Shown here piece by piece: positions 17,886-27,342 of a stretch of DNA of 64,000 bases. How positions within the stretch are numbered: position 1 is the first letter of the stretch; the number at the start of each line of letters is the position of its first letter. The notes beneath the pieces were generated by a model. That model had not been told where the DNA came from. It searched no databases and saw only the letters and a program-made list of their open reading frames with translations. The stretch is from Paenibacillus_D tarimensis_A (GTDB taxonomy: Bacteria > Bacillota > Bacilli > Paenibacillales > Paenibacillaceae): positions 5,394,001-5,458,000 of the forward strand of contig CP166298.1 in the NCBI GenBank assembly GCA_041281825.1, given 5' to 3'. A program made the position numbers and the translations under genes.

Positions 17886-20147
17886 TTACATAGCCGAATC
17901 GCGGTATTGGCCCGGTGTCGTACCGACATTTTTTTTGAAGGAGCGGATAAAGCTTGACGTATTTGAATAACCGACCTGCTGCGAAATCGATTCCAGCGTT
18001 TCATTCGTGCTCCGGAGCAGCTGTATGGACTTTTGAATGCGTAACCGGTCAATATATTCTTTCAAATTCTGCCCCATCTTTTTCTTAAAGAAGTGGCTGA
18101 AGTTCGAAGGCGACATGCCGAAACGATCAGCAATCAGCTGCAGCGAGAAATCCGGATCCATTCCCTTCTTTTCAATAAACGCCAAAATCTCTTCGGGTGA
18201 AACCGCCCGGACAGGCGGCAGTGTGGAACGAATAAAATCACACAGCTTGCTGCAGCTCTCCCGCATAATGCCGGCCATCTGTTCGATCGTATACCGGTTG
18301 TTGAATGCCGCGTCTGTAAGCTGAAGCAAGCTCCGGTCGTCCTGACGGAAGCGCTGCAGCCCGTTAATCAGGACGCTAATCGTATTCAAATAGACGGTTT
18401 GGACCATATGCGGCGGCGTTCCGCTGCTTCCGATATAATGGATGATCCTTTCCAAAGCCGATTCGATGGCTTCCACGTCGTTTTTCAATATGAACAGCTC
18501 CAGCGATTGCAGCTGCTCCGCGAAATAGGACACCGCTCCGGCTTGCTGGACTTCGATCTCATCGAAAACAAGCACGGCATATTCCTTGCGTATGCGAAGA
18601 TGCTCCGCCGCTCGGACAGCCTGAAGATAGGAAAGATGAACCCCTTCCGGTAACTGCTCCGGCTTGCCGATTCCGATCAGCGAGCGAATGCCTGTCGCCT
18701 CTTCCAGCTCTTGTTGAAGTCCTGCGAGAAAAACCTTCAGTTCATCATCGCTGCTCAGGGAACAGACAAAGATGATTTCTTGATTGTAGATGCTTTTGAA
18801 GAAATAGCCTTGCAGTCCTTCCGGCAGCCCGGCTTCCTTCATCAGGAAATAGTCCGCGGCATCGCCGAACGAATCGTCTCCCGTTTCGCAATGGATGACG
18901 GCAACCGCAAGCTCAGAATAACGGAAGGACAAACCGTATGGTTCGGCAGCCTTTTGAAACGCTTCCCATGTCGGGTAACGGTTGCTGACCAGCTCGAACA
19001 GCAAATTTTCCCGCATGACCGGAATCGTGCTTTTCACCCTTTCATCCAGCTTGCTGTTGTCGGAGGATAATTGGTCAAGCGCATATCGGATGGTATCGAT
19101 TTCGTTCATCGTCTTCGGTTCAGCCGGCGTAAAGATATTTCTGGCGAAATGGACCAGCCTCCTTATCGGATGAACATTTTTACGGATGGATACGTAGATG
19201 ACCGCGACTTCAAGCAGCAGGATCAAAATAAAAAGAATGACGGTATTTCGCTGTATGGACCGGATGTCCTGCAGCGTTTCGGTCACGGGCATCAAACTGA
19301 CATATTTCCAGCCGTTCTTGCCCGATACGTCGTGCGAGACAATGTACGATGCGCCATTCATTTGATAAATACCCGAACCAGGGCCTTGCTCGCTCAGTCG
19401 GGACATTAATTGGCGGAAATCATCCGAATCGCTGTACGGGGTTTCGTGCAATGCGACCAGGCGATTGCCCTCACCGTCGAAAATAAAGAAATCTCCATGG
19501 TACGCTTCGGATAACGAATTCATCATGCGAATGATCGAATCTTCTTTGACCATAATAAGTACCATAGCGGGAGAATGGTCGCCGCCCAAGGGCAAAGGCA
19601 GCAGGAATGTCAGCATCCGCATCCGGTTGTTGCCCGGAATGATGACCTCTTCAGCCGCTCGGACTGCCGGCTCGGTCAAATTGTCCAATTGCTCGAACAT
19701 CGCTTGATGCGGCCAATTTTCATAATAATATCCGACGCCCCGGCGCTTGAAATCCTCCACACTGTAAGCGCTTCCCGTTTTGGAAAATAAATAACCGATG
19801 TTTTTGACATATAACAAGGTATTGTCGATGAACGCATCCGTGGCGTTATATTTCCGCATTTCCCTGGAGATGACGATTCGCTGATAAACATCATCCTTCG
19901 CCATGTACAGCTTGATCTCCCGGTTCTGCACCAATTCGTAGGGTAGGTTGTACACATATCTTGTAAATATGTCCATCGAATTCATGACCTGCTCCGTAAT
20001 ATGAGCGTTCCAGTCCATTTCCTTTTCCTTCACGACATTCATCGAGTGCGGATAATAGTAGATCAGAATCAGAATGACGGGAAACGAAAGCACCAATATA
20101 TAGGAAATCAAAAATCTGGCCAACAAGTTGAATCGGGTTTTCTTCAT
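17886..20147 (-). CDS. Membrane-anchored AraC family regulator, YtdP/YesS type
   Basis: 753 residues. One helix at about 10-30, a large extracellular sensor (about 35-295), a second helix (about 298-318), a cytoplasmic region and a C-terminal AraC domain (about 655-750) with two helix-turn-helix motifs (FGMSPSNFSHFFKKKMG and VGYSNTSSFIRSFKK). No kinase or receiver domain is present, so it senses and binds DNA in one chain. It probably controls the adjacent importer. The start at 20147 gives a normal N-terminus for the family. Confidence 0.9.
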   Translation of the reverse strand: MKKTRFNLLARFLISYILVLSFPVILILIYYYPHSMNVVKEKEMDWNAHITEQVMNSMDIFTRYVYNLPYELVQNREIKLYMAKDDVYQRIVISREMRKYNATDAFIDNTLLYVKNIGYLFSKTGSAYSVEDFKRRGVGYYYENWPHQAMFEQLDNLTEPAVRAAEEVIIPGNNRMRMLTFLLPLPLGGDHSPAMVLIMVKEDSIIRMMNSLSEAYHGDFFIFDGEGNRLVALHETPYSDSDDFRQLMSRLSEQGPGSGIYQMNGASYIVSHDVSGKNGWKYVSLMPVTETLQDIRSIQRNTVILFILILLLEVAVIYVSIRKNVHPIRRLVHFARNIFTPAEPKTMNEIDTIRYALDQLSSDNSKLDERVKSTIPVMRENLLFELVSNRYPTWEAFQKAAEPYGLSFRYSELAVAVIHCETGDDSFGDAADYFLMKEAGLPEGLQGYFFKSIYNQEIIFVCSLSSDDELKVFLAGLQQELEEATGIRSLIGIGKPEQLPEGVHLSYLQAVRAAEHLRIRKEYAVLVFDEIEVQQAGAVSYFAEQLQSLELFILKNDVEAIESALERIIHYIGSSGTPPHMVQTVYLNTISVLINGLQRFRQDDRSLLQLTDAAFNNRYTIEQMAGIMRESCSKLCDFIRSTLPPVRAVSPEEILAFIEKKGMDPDFSLQLIADRFGMSPSNFSHFFKKKMGQNLKEYIDRLRIQKSIQLLRSTNETLESISQQVGYSNTSSFIRSFKKNVGTTPGQYRDSAM

Positions 20148-20473
20148 ACTTATTCACCTGCCTGGAATGTTCTTATCGGAAAGCAAGCGTAAACGGCTTC
20201 GCCGTCCTCCTGCTGCTCGCTTCGTTTCGCGGAGAAATTGAACAGGAAGCCGCCCTCGATACGAACCTTGGGGGCGGCTTAAGAGCAGACGCTGCTTTGT
20301 TTTATAGTATATCAAACTTATTTAATTAATTCTTATACTCTTTATTGGTAACCGGGATCGGTTCCGATTAAATAGAATTTGTCGCCCTGCGTCGATCGTA
20401 CGCTAAACGGATCCCGCAGTCCTTTTTCCCCCAATTGCGAACTAATCGACTACCGACTAAAGTCGGTAGGTTC
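20148..20473. other. Non-coding stretch upstream of AraC regulator
   Basis: Holds a GC-rich hairpin at about 20247-20281 (AAGCCGCCC...GGGGGCGGCTT), an AT-rich segment (about 20300-20345) that could contain the regulator's promoter, and a hairpin CTACCGAC...GTCGGTAG at 20450-20469 beside the right repeat. No gene is seen. Confidence 0.4.
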
Positions 20474-20944
20474 CTTTTGCGACTGAAAGTCGCTGTTCAG
20501 GCTAAAGCCTGCTGAAAAGCAACCTGTGGCTAAGGCACCTAAAGCTTCCGACTGAACTCGGCATGCTCGCGGGCAAATCATTGATGTAGAACACAAATGC
20601 CAACTACTAAAAGAATGTAGTCTTCTCAGAACATACCGATTGCATGCCGGTTATTTCTAACGGTTTTCAGCGACGTTATTTGCTGGTTTGTCCCATTATT
20701 CCAAGGCTAACGGTTGCCAGCGCGCCTATTTGTCCATTTTCACGGTTTTGGGAGCGGATTTCAGCAAATAACAGCAACTGCAACCGTTAAAACTTTAAAA
20801 TGGCGTTTCTTCGCCAAATAGCAGCAAGTACAACCGTTAGCGGAATCAACATTACAGTGACAAGTGTTTTTTTGATGTTAACCTTCTACTCTGGAAGCTG
20901 ACCGCCTAAAGGCGGTGGGTTTAAACCTGGCACATGGAAACTAA
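20474..20944 (-). repeat. Right copy of ~475-bp inverted repeat (IS200/IS605-like mini-element)
   Basis: Inverted partner of 11584-12064, with the same hairpins and the same four TAACGGTT units. The outermost ends of both copies are the CCGCC...GGCGG hairpin side, so together they bracket 12065-20473. Confidence 0.75.
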
Positions 20945-21168
20945 TACCGGCTTGCCGGGTTTATCTCCTGCCGTTGAAGGGGGATCGTTCCCTTCACTCA
21001 AGGCAAAGTTAACTTTCTCTTCTTCGCACCATTTTACTATCATCCGGCCATTCCATCAATTGCAGATTGATTATCCTTATCTTAGAATTATAATAATGAT
21101 AAGTCATTTGATAAAGATCGAGAACTACCGATTCATCGTACAATATTATGCTTTTAAGGGTGTTTGCC

Positions 21169-22083
21169 ATGAATTCTTTAAACCGCCCCGGAAGAGAACT
21201 GACCGTAATACCGGACAAGACGTTCCCGATTAATATATTTACGGTAAGAGAACCGAACGCACCAAGCATCCCGCTTCACTGGCATGAGCATTTGGAGTGG
21301 ATGTACGTGCGCTGCGGCAGCTTTCGCGTGCAAGTCGGCCCGTTGTTTGAAGACGTCTCGGAGGGAGATATCGTCTTTGTCAATTCGAAACGGATTCATG
21401 CCGCCTTCCCCATTGGAGAGCATACCGAATTAACCGCCATCGTGTTTAACGAGGCGGTCATCCGCAACAGTGCGTTGGATAATACGGAAAGTAAATTCAT
21501 CGTTCCAATGCTGAACAAGGAAATTGATATTCCCGTTATCTTCAAGTCCGGAGAAGCCGTCACGTCCTTCATTGCGGAGGGGCTCACCCGGTTAATCGAT
21601 GAATTCGCCATGAAGCGGGAAGGGTACGAGATGTTTATAAAGGCGGAGCTGTACCGGTGCCTGGGGTATGTCTACCGTGCTGCGGATAAGGGCGAGGCAA
21701 TAACAAGAAAGCCGGAAACGGACAGTGCCATCAGCCCGTTGATCCGGCACCTGGCCGGGCATTTCGCCGAGCCGCTTTCTGTAGAGAAAGCCGCGCAGAT
21801 GTGCAATCTCAGCCCCAACTACTTCTGCAGCCTCTTTAAGAAAACGACTGGCAAAACGCTCGTCGAATATGTAAATATGCTGCGCATTCACGAAGCGGAC
21901 CGCCTGCTCCGGGAGACGGACGATCGGATCAATGAGATCGCTTATCAGGTCGGATTCACTAACCTGACCTATTTCGGTCGGGTGTTCAAGAAGCTGAAAA
22001 ACGTCTCGCCGTCGGATCTGCGACGGGGTTTGTCCGGTGTCGGCCTTTCCCGCGATTCCATAGAGCCGCTCCCCGGCGGATAA
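21169..22083 (+). CDS. AraC family transcriptional regulator with cupin sensor domain
   Basis: 304 residues from the ATG at 21169, which has AAGGG at good spacing; an ATG seven codons earlier lacks one. The N-terminal cupin has HWHEHLEWMYVR near residue 35 and binds the effector sugar. The C-terminal AraC domain (about 195-290) has AAQMCNLSPNYFCSLFKK and VGFTNLTYFGRVFKK. It is one of few plus-strand genes, lies just outside the right ~475-bp repeat, and no obvious target gene stands next to it. Confidence 0.9.
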   Translation: MNSLNRPGRELTVIPDKTFPINIFTVREPNAPSIPLHWHEHLEWMYVRCGSFRVQVGPLFEDVSEGDIVFVNSKRIHAAFPIGEHTELTAIVFNEAVIRNSALDNTESKFIVPMLNKEIDIPVIFKSGEAVTSFIAEGLTRLIDEFAMKREGYEMFIKAELYRCLGYVYRAADKGEAITRKPETDSAISPLIRHLAGHFAEPLSVEKAAQMCNLSPNYFCSLFKKTTGKTLVEYVNMLRIHEADRLLRETDDRINEIAYQVGFTNLTYFGRVFKKLKNVSPSDLRRGLSGVGLSRDSIEPLPGG

Positions 22084-22358
22084 ACTCGATTACAATTTAA
22101 GAACTACTTTATAATTCGCACAGTTAATGTATCTGCAGACGGCAGGGATAGGCCCTCACGTCCGGACTCAGGATGCGTTATTTATTACATTTTGTCCTGT
22201 TTCGCCGATTTCGTGGACCCTCCTTCCGTTATTCCCTCAAAATCGTATTTTGAAAGCAGTAAAGTACGAAATAACGGATCCTCTGTCCTTTCGATACTAC
22301 AGATCGCCGGTTTGTTCACAAATAAGGTATTCTCAGTCCGCTTCCATCGTCAACCAAT
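22084..22358. other. Non-coding stretch
   Basis: Contains an imperfect inverted pair (22218-22236 and 22270-22288, core TCCGTTATT). No gene or remnant is recognised. Confidence 0.3.
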
Positions 22359-22920
22359 CTACGCCACACTTTCTCCCGCACGTACTAACCGGCTGTAGAC
22401 CTCGCATCGTCGCATTAACTCGTCGTGGTTACCCATATCGACCACCGCCCCGTCGCTCATGACGATAATTTCATCTGCGTTGAGAACCGTTGAAAGGCGA
22501 TGGGCGATAATAATCATCGTTTTCCGGTTCCATGCCGCATCCAAGGCACTTGCAGATCTCTCTCAACGATTGGTCGAGCGCGGAAGTCGCTTCATCCAGT
22601 ACCAGAATTTCCTTCTCCTCGACAATTGCCCGGGCGATGGCGATCCGCTGGCGCTGGCCTCCGGACAACTGGATTCCCCTTTCCCCGACCAGCGTATTGT
22701 ATTGCTCGGAAAGCGTTTCAATCCAATTATGGATTTGAGCGATCCTGCAGGCTTTTTTTACATCATCTGCTGTAATATGCTCTCTGCCGAGAGTGATGTT
22801 CATGAGGATAGACTCCGGCAGCAAATAAGGTTCTTGCGGCACATACGCAATTTTCCCGTACGAAGAGGACCGCTGCACATCGGCTAAATCTTTTCCGTTT
22901 GCAATCATAACGCCGAGCCG
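22359..22920 (-). pseudogene. Truncated, frameshifted ABC exporter ATP-binding domain
   Basis: Two minus-strand frames together make the second half of an ABC-exporter ATPase. The first (22471-22908) gives the Q-loop YVPQEPYLLP, signature LSGGQRQRIAIARA and Walker B EILVLDEATSALD. After a frame change near 22550 the second frame gives the H-loop IIIAHRLSTVLNADEI and a normal C-terminus. The Walker A motif and all membrane helices are missing upstream. The coding sequence starts abruptly next to the TipAS gene end, so this is a deletion remnant. Confidence 0.85.
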
Positions 22921-22944
22921 GCCAACAGAGGTGTGGAAAGTCCC

Positions 22945-23291
22945 TCACAATTCCACACCGGCGGATTTTCTATAATATTTAAATAGCTTCATATCCATCC
23001 CGTGCATTTCGTAGTCCGGGTGATCCTCAAAAAAACGTTCCGTCGCTGGTCGATTCCAGGATCCGAGCCTGCAAATCGATCAGCTATCTCCTTCAAACGT
23101 TTGGATAATTGCACTACCTTTGGATTCTCAATCGGTGTCCCCTTTTCCATTTCCGGACGCAAGACAGCAATGATTTTATTCGACTCGTTCCCTAATTGCT
23201 TTAATTCTTCCAAACTGAATTTCTCCATTTGTTGCTTTAAAATTTCTTGCTGCTCCGGTGTATAGTAATCAAATATATTCATTCTGCTCAC
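22945..23291 (-). pseudogene. Stand-alone TipAS-domain protein, frameshifted
   Basis: The frame starts with GAGGTG before the ATG and encodes a helical TipAS-like (antibiotic-recognition) domain: YYTPEQQEILKQQMEKFSLE, then an RPEMEKGTP segment. A one-base frame change near a run of seven A (23029-23035) separates it from the natural ending FFEDHPDYEMHGMDMKL...GVEL, which runs to a TGA at 22945. There is no MerR DNA-binding part. If the frameshift is a sequencing error, the gene makes a ~115-residue binding protein; otherwise it is dead. Confidence 0.7.
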
Positions 23292-23315
23292 CTCAACTCA
23301 TAGTTTATTACTCCG

Positions 23316-23516
23316 TCAGATTACTTTATAACCCTGTTCCTGAATGGATTGTTTAATTTTTTCCAGCGATATTTTATGTTCATCGTACTCAACCGTTATT
23401 GTAGCGCTTGCCACATCCGCTTCTCCTGTGCTTCCTATTGCTCGCAATACTTTTTCGATAGAGATTCCACAGAGATCACAGCTCATTCCCTCCACCTGCA
23501 AACATACACTTTTCAA
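23316..23516 (-). CDS. Heavy-metal-associated domain protein, CopZ-like copper chaperone
   Basis: 66 residues forming a single ferredoxin-like HMA domain with the metal-binding motif GMSCDLC (Cys14 and Cys17) and the usual GEADVASATITVEYDE strand. It would carry Cu(I) in the cytoplasm to an ATPase or regulator; no copper ATPase is in the window. A promoter with TTGAAT and TACTAT hexamers (17-bp spacing) and an operator palindrome lie just upstream, facing the tetR gene. Confidence 0.88.
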   Translation of the reverse strand: MKSVCLQVEGMSCDLCGISIEKVLRAIGSTGEADVASATITVEYDEHKISLEKIKQSIQEQGYKVI

Positions 23517-23543
23517 GCTACATCCCTCCCCGATCTAAAAATA

Positions 23544-23621
23544 TTGACTTAAATTTTAATCAACAATTATGTTGATTAACCGTCATGGTTGTATAGTAAA
23601 ATAAGGAAAAGGTATATTCAA
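23544..23621. promoter_or_regulatory. Divergent promoters with shared palindromic operator (copZ-like / tetR)
   Basis: Rightward: TTGACT (23544-23549), 17 bp, TTATGT. Leftward: TTGAAT, 17 bp, TACTAT (23593-23621). A 9+9 perfect inverted repeat TTAATCAAC-N6-GTTGATTAA (23556-23579) lies between the rightward boxes and just past the leftward start. A half-site (CAATCAAC) is at about 23621. This fits a TetR operator repressing both units. Confidence 0.6.
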
Positions 23622-23715
23622 CAATCAACATTTTCGAAACCGTTGTTTATTCGATGCTTCCATTCAAAACTGTCGATTATCTCTAAAATTTTATTTGTGA
23701 GAGGCGGAACTAATC

Positions 23716-24327
23716 ATGTCCGAAACGATGGATCGCCGTAAAGCGAAAACGAAAAGATCGCTTCGGCAAGCTTTAATCGAGGTGATGGAAGAAAGAGGGG
23801 TTGAACGGATTACAGTCAGCGCACTGATTGAGAAAGCGGATATTAACCGAAGTACGTTCTATCTTCATTATGCGGATGCCCCCGATCTGCTTCGGCAGGT
23901 CAAAGCCGAAATATGGGAGGGATTGAAACAGAGGATGGAGCAACTCAATCCTTACGATTATTTGTCTTACGCCGCAAGGAATATGCCTGATCCAACAATG
24001 GTGAAAATCATTGAATATTTTGCAGAACATGCGGATTTCTTCAAGGTCATTCTCGGACCGAAAGGCGATCCTGCTTTTGCCAGGGACATTAAGGAGTTTC
24101 TTAAAAACCAGCATATCTCTAAAATTTTTGATATCCAGCCGGACTTAGCCAAAACCATTGTTCCTAAAGATTATATGATCGCTTATTTTGCCGCTTCAAA
24201 TCTGAGTATTCTTCTTCATTGGATGGAAACGGGCATGCGTCACTCACCCGGCACACTTGCTCTGATGATCACGCATATCGTCGGCAGCGGAGCGAAGCAT
24301 TTGCTCGGTATTGAAGCTGAATATTAG
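23716..24327 (+). CDS. TetR/AcrR family transcriptional regulator
   Basis: 203 residues. The N-terminal helix-turn-helix (about 10-55) has the family pattern ITVSALIEKADINRSTFYLH; the C-terminal ligand domain resembles the TetR_C_8 group. The ATG has GAGGCGG upstream. It probably binds the inverted repeat at 23556-23579 between itself and the copZ-like gene. Ligand unknown. A 42-bp perfect palindrome lies downstream. Confidence 0.9.
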   Translation: MSETMDRRKAKTKRSLRQALIEVMEERGVERITVSALIEKADINRSTFYLHYADAPDLLRQVKAEIWEGLKQRMEQLNPYDYLSYAARNMPDPTMVKIIEYFAEHADFFKVILGPKGDPAFARDIKEFLKNQHISKIFDIQPDLAKTIVPKDYMIAYFAASNLSILLHWMETGMRHSPGTLALMITHIVGSGAKHLLGIEAEY

Positions 24328-24455
24328 TTGAATCCACATTAAAGAATACATAAGCTTAAACGGCTTTCTCCATCCTTGGCGGCTAAGTTTCGGTTCTCGG
24401 AGATTTTTTAAGCTGCCTCCAAGTTCTTTCTGCTGCTGATTTCTCCTTCGTCTTG

Positions 24456-24497
24456 ACGGACATTGGTTCCGTTGATATCAACGGAACCAATGTCCGT
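24456..24497. repeat. 42-bp perfect palindrome
   Basis: Every base of 24456-24476 pairs with 24477-24497, centred on GATATC. It lies between the convergent ends of tetR and the response-regulator gene, so a bidirectional transcription stop is the simplest role. There is no loop and no adjacent U-run. Confidence 0.8.
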
Positions 24498-24603
24498 TCA
24501 AAGCAATTTTTATTGCGTTAACTAAAAATAGCGGACTCACGGTCCGCTGAAATTTCTACAATCCAAGGAGGCAGGTGTTATCGCCTGATTATGCGCCAAT
24601 CCC

Positions 24604-25338
24604 TCACAATTGCTGCTTCCGGTATTCTCGCGGCGTCTGTCCCGTCGCCTTCTTGAAGGTATTGCTGAAATACGCCAGCTCCGTATATCCGACGCGCTCC
24701 GCAATTTCCGAGATGCGAAGCGATGTATTTTCTAGCAGCCGAACCGCTTCCTTCATGCGGGAACGAATCACGTAATCGCGAAAATTCACGTTTGTCATCT
24801 GTTTAAACAGCTTGCAAAAATAACTTGAGTTCAAATGCACCATCGCGGCCGCACCCGATAAAGTCAGATCCGCTCCCGGGTTCGCATCCAAATACCGGAT
24901 CACCTGCTCAACCGGGGACAAACCGCCTTCATCCTTCTCCGGGATATCTGAAGCCATGTTCCTGGACTCGTACTGATCCATCCACAATTGAAAGCATTCA
25001 GCCAGATTCTCCGCCTCCACCGGCTTCAGCAGAAAGTCGAAAGCGCCGTATCTCAACGCTTGCTGTGCGTAAGCAAAGTCGTCGTGACCGCTGACGAAGA
25101 CGACGTCCGCTTCGCAGGATTTGGACTTGATCTCCCTTAGCAGCGCCAGACCGTCCATTACCGGCATGCGGATATCGCTCAGAATAAGGTCGGCCTGTTG
25201 GCCACGCAGCCAGTCCATTGCTTCAATGCCGTTTTCCGCTTCATGGACGACTTCGAACGGCAGCCCGGCCTTCCCGATCATCTTGCGAAGGGAGGCCCTT
25301 ACCCACTTTTCGTCCTCGACCAACAGAATCCGATACAT
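24604..25338 (-). CDS. Response regulator, AraC type, linked to TRAP transporter
   Basis: 244 residues: receiver with DDE-like start VEDEKWV, phospho-Asp in DLILSDIRMPVMDG (about 54) and Lys in FLLKPVEAE (about 104), directly joined to an AraC domain (145-244). It lacks the long middle region of the regulator at 4500. The start at 25338 has GGGGG six bases upstream. It overlaps the 3' end of the kinase gene by about 98 bp in another frame. It probably activates the TRAP genes. Confidence 0.92.
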   Translation of the reverse strand: MYRILLVEDEKWVRASLRKMIGKAGLPFEVVHEAENGIEAMDWLRGQQADLILSDIRMPVMDGLALLREIKSKSCEADVVFVSGHDDFAYAQQALRYGAFDFLLKPVEAENLAECFQLWMDQYESRNMASDIPEKDEGGLSPVEQVIRYLDANPGADLTLSGAAAMVHLNSSYFCKLFKQMTNVNFRDYVIRSRMKEAVRLLENTSLRISEIAERVGYTELAYFSNTFKKATGQTPREYRKQQL

Positions 25339-27190
25339 GAACATCCCCCGTTTCCCGTTTATCAGCGGCTTGCAGCGGCAAGATCACATCCACCTTCATT
25401 CCCGGTCCGCAGTCACCGATCTCCAATCCGTAATCATCGCCGAAATAATGCTGAATTCTCTTATGCACATTGATCATGCCGATATGCTTTGCCTGACGGC
25501 CGGTATCGTCCGCCTGCCTCAGCGCGGACACAATGCTTTCCCGTTGTGAGGGCGTTATCCCCGGTCCCGTATCCGATACACGGATGACAAAGCGGTCTTC
25601 TCCAAGGAGCTCTGCGATAATATCAATGCGGGTCGGTTCGATCCGCTGCTCGACCGCATGAACGATGCTGTTCTCAATGAGCGGCTGAAGCGTGAACTTG
25701 GCGATCTTCTGATTTGACGCCCAAGTCGGAACATCGAACCGGTATTCCAGCTTCTCGCCGAAACGCAGCTGTTGGACGCGCAAATACAACTCCCCGATCT
25801 CCATTTCCTGCTTCACCGTCACGAACGTCGAGCTTCCTTTCACGTTGTACCGCAGCAAACGGGCAAGCGAGGAAGCCATCGTCGCGATATCGTCCATATC
25901 GCGTTCCAGCGCCATGCCCCGAATGTTCTCCAAGGCGTTGTATAAGAAATGCGGATTGATTTGCGTCTGCAGCATTTGAAGCTCGGTTTCCTTCTGGCGC
26001 AGATTCAGTTCAGTTTCCCGAAGCTTGGTGAAATAGATTTCCTCGAGCAATTCCGCGAGCCGGGCAACCATCTTATTGAAGCCATGCGACAGCATGCCGA
26101 CCTCGTCCTTCGATTCTACCGACACCTGCCCGGTAAACACACCGAGCTCCACGCGCTTCATATACCGATGCAGTCGTTTGATCGGCCGGACCAGACTTGC
26201 CGAAAAGCCGATGCTCGCGATATAGGCCAAAAGCATAAAAAGCAGACAAGTGATTAAGATAGTTCTGCCAATATAATCAGTGCTGTGCAACAGATCCTTG
26301 TATGAAATTGCTGCCGCCACGTACCACTGCAAGGAGTCGCTGTGACTGTATGTCAGCAGCTTCTTCTCCCGATCCTTCAGCACATGTGAACCGCTGCTCG
26401 TCCCCCGCATAAATTCCACGGCCGCTTCGGCGTCTTTCGTGCCGATCAGCGACTCGTTCGGATGGTAAATGTACTGCCCCTTATCATCTACAATAAAAAT
26501 ATAACCCTGACCGGATTCACCGATGCTGACCTTCTGAACGACATCGTGTAAGCGCTTGTAATTCAGGTCGATCACCAGCATCCCGAAGGGCTTTAACGTA
26601 TTCGGAGCCACGATGCGCTTGGCAATCGTAATGACCGGCTGATTTTTGCCCTTCCAGCGGATAATGCGCCCCAACACCTTGGGCTTGCCCGCATGCGGAA
26701 TAGCGCCGTACCACTCCTCCAAATGCGTGCGGCGCATCTCCGCGACGTCGACGACATCGGACGAGCTGATGATTTGCAATTCGTCAAGGATGATCGAGAT
26801 ATTGACGACATCCGAACGGGAGTAAGCCGAGTTGCGCAAAATATTGTTGACCGCGCGCGACATCTCGCTGGGCTCGTTCGGTTGTGCGGTCTTCTCCCGC
26901 AAAAATTCAACCGTATCCGGATGATTCAATATTTTTAACGTATCAATCTCGAAATCACGCAAATAATCTTCGATATATAGTTGAATCTGTTCAATGATCT
27001 GAAAGCTGTAATGCCGGGCTTCTTTCTCTAATATTTGAGATGACTCCCGATAGGAGATGATCCCTACAAGCAGCAGCGGCACGACGACCAGGATGCCGGA
27101 GTAGACGAGAAGCTTCGTCATTAACGGACTGTCCCTCATAAGCAGCTTGTGCGCAGTCTGCCTCATAAATCGTTGCCATGTTGGTTTCAC
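25241..27190 (-). CDS. Sensor histidine kinase, YesM family, linked to TRAP transporter
   Basis: 649 residues. Helix at about 22-43, extracellular dCache-like sensor (45-300), helix at about 305-325, HAMP, then QINPHFLYNALENI (phospho-His about 425), LIENSIVHA (N-box) and DTGPGI (G-box). The family normally ends near VDVILPL; here about 35 extra residues run on into the regulator gene, giving an unusually long overlap. It follows the binding-protein gene in the same direction and likely senses the TRAP substrate, possibly through DctP. Confidence 0.9.
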   Translation of the reverse strand: MKPTWQRFMRQTAHKLLMRDSPLMTKLLVYSGILVVVPLLLVGIISYRESSQILEKEARHYSFQIIEQIQLYIEDYLRDFEIDTLKILNHPDTVEFLREKTAQPNEPSEMSRAVNNILRNSAYSRSDVVNISIILDELQIISSSDVVDVAEMRRTHLEEWYGAIPHAGKPKVLGRIIRWKGKNQPVITIAKRIVAPNTLKPFGMLVIDLNYKRLHDVVQKVSIGESGQGYIFIVDDKGQYIYHPNESLIGTKDAEAAVEFMRGTSSGSHVLKDREKKLLTYSHSDSLQWYVAAAISYKDLLHSTDYIGRTILITCLLFMLLAYIASIGFSASLVRPIKRLHRYMKRVELGVFTGQVSVESKDEVGMLSHGFNKMVARLAELLEEIYFTKLRETELNLRQKETELQMLQTQINPHFLYNALENIRGMALERDMDDIATMASSLARLLRYNVKGSSTFVTVKQEMEIGELYLRVQQLRFGEKLEYRFDVPTWASNQKIAKFTLQPLIENSIVHAVEQRIEPTRIDIIAELLGEDRFVIRVSDTGPGITPSQRESIVSALRQADDTGRQAKHIGMINVHKRIQHYFGDDYGLEIGDCGPGMKVDVILPLQAADKRETGDVHVSDSVGRGRKVGKGLPSQDDREGRAAVRSRP

Positions 27191-27342
27191 GCTTAATTCC
27201 CCTTAAGTCCTATTAATGATTGCCCTTGGAGCCGAATCTCGGGAACCTAGGGTAATCCTTCGACAGCGGGTCGTGGCATTCCTTTTGGCAAAGTCCGGAA
27301 ACGGAAGAAGAGACTCGAATGAGCCTCTGTTTTCCTTGCATT

